A stretch of 7,933 bases of DNA from assembly GCA_902495265.1 (NCBI GenBank), contig CABUWR010000054.1:1-7933 (forward strand), in the 5' to 3' direction. The translations under genes were made by a program, and so were the position numbers. The DNA comes from an uncultured Collinsella sp. (GTDB lineage Bacteria; Actinomycetota; Coriobacteriia; Coriobacteriales; Coriobacteriaceae). Shown one piece after another: positions 5,323-7,933 of this stretch; the first letter of the stretch is position 1; the number at the start of each line of letters is the position of its first letter. Under the pieces are notes generated by a model, which saw nothing but the letters and a program-made list of their open reading frames with translations, did no database searches and had not been told where the DNA came from.

Positions 5323-5622
5323 ATGAATATCGAGAACATGTTTGACAAGCCTGATGTCAAGCAGCTGGTCCACGCATTTAGCCTTTTGGACGACGAGAAA
5401 GATATCCAAGCGTTTTTGACCGATATCTGCACGCCGCGCGAGATTTGCGATCTATCGCAGCGTCTGCAGGTCGCGCGTTACCTGGACGAGGGCGAGCCCT
5501 ATGTCGAGGTTCAGGCGCGTACCGGCGCTTCGTCCACCACGGTGAGCCGTGTATCCAAGGCGCTCAACGGCGAGTACGGTGGCTACCGCAAGATCCTCAT
5601 TAAACTGGAGGATGGCGAGTAG
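5323..5622 (+). CDS. YerC/YecD-type TrpR-family regulator
   Basis: 99 residues, the usual family length. TPREICDLSQRLQVARYLDEG (37-57) followed by the helix-turn-helix VEVQARTGASSTTVSRVSKALN (61-82) matches the TrpR-superfamily fold and closely resembles Bacillus YerC. Members are small helical dimeric DNA-binding proteins. Despite the similarity to the tryptophan repressor, no tryptophan response is established for the YerC branch and its targets are poorly known. The start is set by GGTGATC (5315-5321), which pairs with the 3' end of 16S rRNA. It has its own promoter, a roughly 100-nt structured leader and its own terminator, so it is probably monocistronic. The AddB-like gene lies downstream on the same strand; in Bacillus yerC lies close to pcrA, another DNA-repair helicase gene, a loose parallel. 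Confidence 0.9.
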   Translation: MNIENMFDKPDVKQLVHAFSLLDDEKDIQAFLTDICTPREICDLSQRLQVARYLDEGEPYVEVQARTGASSTTVSRVSKALNGEYGGYRKILIKLEDGE

Positions 5623-5645
5623 GCCGCGCCAAAAACGAATTGTGC

Positions 5646-5673
5646 AAAACCGCTCCTCCGGGGGCGGTTTTTT
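5646..5673 (+). terminator. Intrinsic terminator of the YerC-family gene
   Basis: AAAACCGCTCC (5646-5656) pairs with GGGGCGGTTTT (5661-5671) with one U-G pair and a 4-nt loop, and the T-run extends to 5673. It starts 24 nt after the stop. The last T residues are also the first bases of the 36-bp inverted repeat, so the two elements abut or overlap. Confidence 0.9.
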
Positions 5674-5759
5674 GATCCCTTGGGGACGGAGGAAAACGGA
5701 TCATCGGGTTAGACTGACCCCCTCGATGATCCGTTTTCCTCCGTCCCCAAGGGATCAAA
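5671..5759. repeat. Perfect 36-bp inverted repeat (palindromic intergenic element)
   Basis: The left arm 5671-5706 and right arm 5724-5759 are exact reverse complements over 36 bp, separated by 17 bp (5707-5723). The arm begins TTTGATCCCTTGGGGACGG and ends with ACGGATCATCG. The spacer itself folds: GGGT (5706-5709) and ACCC (5717-5720). The transcript would be one very stable hairpin of about 89 nt. It lies between a terminator and the AddB-like gene. A degenerate relative of its GGGGACGG core is at 4511-4534, so it looks like a member of a dispersed family. There is no transposase, target-site duplication or coding capacity here. It resembles a REP/MITE-type non-autonomous element, but the class is inferred. 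Confidence 0.9.
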
Positions 5760-5787
5760 TCTGTTGGCGTGGGGCAAATCTGTCCGC

Positions 5788-5817
5788 TTGGGCGGGTAGG
5801 ATGGATGCATTGATTAT
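5788..5817 (+). promoter_or_regulatory. Weak promoter candidate for the AddB-like gene
   Basis: TTGGGC (5788-5793) and GATTAT (5812-5817) are 18 bp apart, predicting a start near 5824. TAGGAT (5797-5802) is an alternative -10 without a -35. The gene needs its own promoter because a terminator and a long hairpin precede it. GGAGG (5834-5838) lies only 3 nt before ATG 5842, an unusually tight spacing. Confidence 0.3.
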
Positions 5818-5841
5818 TGCGAACAGTTTGAGCGGAGGACC

Positions 5842-7933
5842 ATGCCTGTTCGAATCTATACCACCAATGCCGGCACGGATTTGAGCGATGCCGAGTTGGC
5901 GTTGCTTGCCGACCTTATTGCCCGCCACGGGCGTGCCGTGCTGCTGGCGCCAACGTTTGCCGAGCTCGACCTGTGCCGTCATGATGCGGCGGAAGCCGGC
6001 GTTTCGCTGGGTATCGACTACAAGACGCCTACATCGTGGCTTCGCTCGATTTGGGAGCTTTTGGGCGACGGGCGCGGTTTCGTCGACAACCTGCAGCGCC
6101 AAATGCTGCTCTCGGACATGGTCACGCGTCTCGACGATGCCGACCTGCAGCCGCTTTCGCGCAGCCAGGGCACGGTACGCATGCTTGCGCGCATGGCCCG
6201 CGATGTGCTGCCGGGTGTGGCGGGGACGACGGCCGAGCGATGCCGTGGCAACAATTGCCAGCCTGAGCCAAAAAGCGATGCCGAGGCTCGTGTGTTTGAG
6301 CTTTTGCGTGCCTACGCGGGCGGTTTGGACCGTCGAGATATGGTCGAGCCCTGTGAGGCGGCTGACATTATGGCCGGTGCCCTGGCCGATAACCTGCCGG
6401 CGTGCGCCCGCGCCGTATGCGTGCGCGGTGTCACGTCGTTTACGCACGGCCTGCTCGAGCTGCTGTCTGCCGTGGCGAACAATGGGGGAGAGGTCGTCGT
6501 GCTGCTTGCCCGCGAGCAGGCGGCGATGCGCGAGGAGCTTGCCACGGCATTTGATGCCCGCGGTGTGCTGTTTGAGATCGCGCCGCTGGGGGAGGATGCC
6601 GTCGCGTCTGATGTCGCTTGCGGGACCGCCGCTCAGCCTGCCTTTATTGAGGTCGCCGGCCCCCATGCCCGTGCTCATGTCTATGCGGACGCCATCGATA
6701 AGTTGGTGAAAGCGCACAAGGAGTCCAAGGCCGATAAAACTACGGCGACGCCCGCCGACCCCGTGCGCGTGCTCGTTGTTTCTGCCCGGGCATCCCAGTT
6801 GTTCGGTGAGCTCTCCTCTCGTCTGGCGGCTCGTCATATCGCTGCCGAGACAGTTGAGTTCACGGCGTTTTCCCAATCCATTGCGGGCAGGCAGTTTGCG
6901 GCGCTCGTCGGCCTGATCGAGCGCATGAAGGCCGCCGATGAAGGCACGGTGTCAAAGACCGAGTGGTGGCCCGTGCCGGAGCTTACCGACTGGATCTACA
7001 GTCCGCTTTCGGGCGCTGATGCCGTCAATGCCCGTACCTTCGATAAGAATATGCGTCTCTCGCGCAGCAAGACTACCGAGGGCGTTAAGAGCCTGCTGCA
7101 GAGCGTTCAGGGCCAGGTTAGGGGCGCGCGCAAGGCGGCGAGCGACGATAACTGGTTTAAGAATGTACCGTGCGTGGTCTCGGACGTGTTCCAGGCGTTG
7201 TGGCGTGACAAGCCCGTGACGGCGCTCAAGGCCATGCTTGCCGTTGCCGAGGCGTTGCCCGATCGCTCGCTGGGCAGCTTGGATGGCCAAGCCCGTCGCC
7301 AGGCGGAGGTGGCCCTGCTGCGCCACGCCATCGACATCCTTATGAACGGCGCCCGCGCGCTCGACGTGTCGCAGGTCGCGACCGTGCCCGTGCTCGATGG
7401 CATTCGCACCAGGGTGGACAAGCGTAGCACCGCCTACGATTACGAGACCCACGAGGTCGACCGCGCGCCACGTGCCCAGGTCCGTTTTGCTTCGCTTGCC
7501 GACGCGGCGGCTCTGCGCCCCGGCAGCTACGATGCCGTGCTGTTTGCCGATGTCGATCTGGACAGCTATCCACTCTCGCACGAGGAGGGACCGCTGGCTA
7601 CGCTGACGGCGAGCCTTGGTCGCGAGGGCGTGACGCTTGAGCCCGCGGCCCTGCTGCGCGTGCGCTTTGGTCACGCGATGCAGGCGGCACGCGGCCCGGT
7701 TGCGCTTGCGCGCGTGACGCACGATCGCCAGGCGCGCGAGTGCTATCCGGCTGCCGTGTGGACCGAGCTGCGGGCGCATGCCGAGGCCGCTGAAGCTGCT
7801 AAGGCCGCAGACGCCGACAAGGCAGCTGAAGACGCTAAGGTCGCTGACACCGACAAGGCCACTGACGATGCTAAGGCCGCTGACGCCGACAAGGCGAAGT
7901 GCGTGGGTGAGGGCGATATCGTGAAGGACTTCG
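5842..7933 (+). CDS. AddB/RexB-like helicase-nuclease subunit, 5' part (runs off the window)
   Basis: The frame is open for 697 codons from ATG 5842 to the window end; a TAG at 5797-5799 and no other upstream start fix the N-terminus. GRAVLLAPTFAELDLCRHDAA, then TPTSWLRSIWELLGDGRGF and NLQRQMLLSDMV, follows the order of Bacillus AddB after its P-loop (FLVP, then FSFSRLAWRVL, then a basic-residue helix). DAVLFADVDLDSYPL (564-578) matches the 'dxVxxxgLdexxFP' segment of inactivated helicase domains in AddB/RecC-like proteins. AddAB-type enzymes process double-strand breaks for recombination. The Walker A motif normally at the AddB N-terminus is missing. The C-terminal PD-(D/E)XK nuclease, expected around residue 900 or later, is outside the window, so nuclease activity cannot be judged. 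An Ala/Asp/Lys-rich repeat starts near residue 653. I am fairly confident of the superfamily, less of the exact subunit; an AddA-like partner is expected downstream. Confidence 0.75.
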   Translation, partial: MPVRIYTTNAGTDLSDAELALLADLIARHGRAVLLAPTFAELDLCRHDAAEAGVSLGIDYKTPTSWLRSIWELLGDGRGFVDNLQRQMLLSDMVTRLDDADLQPLSRSQGTVRMLARMARDVLPGVAGTTAERCRGNNCQPEPKSDAEARVFELLRAYAGGLDRRDMVEPCEAADIMAGALADNLPACARAVCVRGVTSFTHGLLELLSAVANNGGEVVVLLAREQAAMREELATAFDARGVLFEIAPLGEDAVASDVACGTAAQPAFIEVAGPHARAHVYADAIDKLVKAHKESKADKTTATPADPVRVLVVSARASQLFGELSSRLAARHIAAETVEFTAFSQSIAGRQFAALVGLIERMKAADEGTVSKTEWWPVPELTDWIYSPLSGADAVNARTFDKNMRLSRSKTTEGVKSLLQSVQGQVRGARKAASDDNWFKNVPCVVSDVFQALWRDKPVTALKAMLAVAEALPDRSLGSLDGQARRQAEVALLRHAIDILMNGARALDVSQVATVPVLDGIRTRVDKRSTAYDYETHEVDRAPRAQVRFASLADAAALRPGSYDAVLFADVDLDSYPLSHEEGPLATLTASLGREGVTLEPAALLRVRFGHAMQAARGPVALARVTHDRQARECYPAAVWTELRAHAEAAEAAKAADADKAAEDAKVADTDKATDDAKAADADKAKCVGEGDIVKDF
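7798..7899 (+). repeat. In-frame 36-bp tandem repeat inside the AddB-like gene
   Basis: Units at 7798-7833, 7834-7869 and 7870-7899 (partial) encode AKAADADKAAED, AKVADTDKATDD and AKAADADKAK. The unit length is a multiple of three, so copy changes keep the frame. The product is a charged, probably helical or disordered insert of Ala, Asp and Lys, unlike the globular sequence before it. A related AEAAEA stretch precedes it. Such a minisatellite can vary in copy number between strains. Confidence 0.85.

Noticed and set aside
5755..6876. Minus-strand open frame of 373 codons over the start of the AddB-like gene
   Set aside because: Arg/Gly/His-rich, no ribosome site or homology, and antisense to a 697-codon frame with clear AddB-like features. 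The 275-codon minus frame at 6952-7779 is rejected for the same reason.
1..7933. CRISPR array, tRNA or rRNA genes
   Set aside because: No regularly spaced direct repeats of 24-40 bp with unique spacers, and no tRNA or rRNA signature was noticed on either strand. The only tandem repeat is the coding one at 7798-7899.

Overview
This window is a GC-rich bacterial chromosome segment with Gram-positive style Shine-Dalgarno sites and many intrinsic terminators. The protein set (MnmA, CysK with an Rrf2 regulator, a PF04020 holin-like protein, a YerC/TrpR-family regulator, an AddB-like nuclease subunit) and a 'GGGGACGG' palindromic intergenic repeat fit a gut Coriobacteriia genome such as Collinsella. 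That assignment is recalled pattern plus inference, not a search result.

Layout. Positions 1-72 hold the last 23 codons of an unidentified + strand gene, followed by a strong terminator. Next, on +, is a 457-residue protein (213-1586) that fuses an excisionase/MerR-like helix-turn-helix to a HipA-type kinase domain. Its upstream region is AT-rich. It converges, with an 8-bp gap, on mnmA (1595-2695, -), the tRNA 2-thiouridylase. mnmA has an intrinsic terminator hairpin in its own leader. Upstream of that on the same strand is cysK (2876-3814, -), O-acetylserine sulfhydrylase. Divergent from cysK is an Rrf2-family regulator (4068-4496, +) with an IscR-like cysteine cluster and a C-terminal isoleucine. 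The 253-bp region between them carries candidate promoters for both genes and a 23-bp dyad.

Beyond the Rrf2 gene come a degenerate copy of the palindromic repeat and a 14-bp-stem terminator. A four-TM holin-like membrane protein follows (4634-4999, -). A 323-bp divergent spacer then holds a 13-bp dyad, an extended -10 promoter, a structured leader and a possible Trp-containing leader ORF. After it are the YerC/TrpR-family regulator (5323-5622, +) and its terminator. A perfect 36-bp inverted repeat (5671-5759) separates that from the start of a large AddB-like helicase/nuclease subunit (5842 to beyond 7933). That gene has no visible Walker A motif and carries an in-frame 36-bp tandem repeat near the window edge.

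How the genes relate. cysK, the Rrf2 regulator and mnmA form a sulfur module: cysteine synthesis, its likely sensor/repressor, and a consumer of cysteine-derived sulfur. In Bacillus, CymR (Rrf2 family) uses CysK as co-repressor and is encoded near mnmA, so the arrangement here suggests a CymR-like circuit with added Fe-S or redox input. The HipA-like gene looks like a separate accessory insertion. The best candidates for something undescribed are the one-polypeptide HTH-HipA kinase, the cysteine-bearing CymR-like regulator with a CysK-binding-type tail, and the 36-bp palindrome family.
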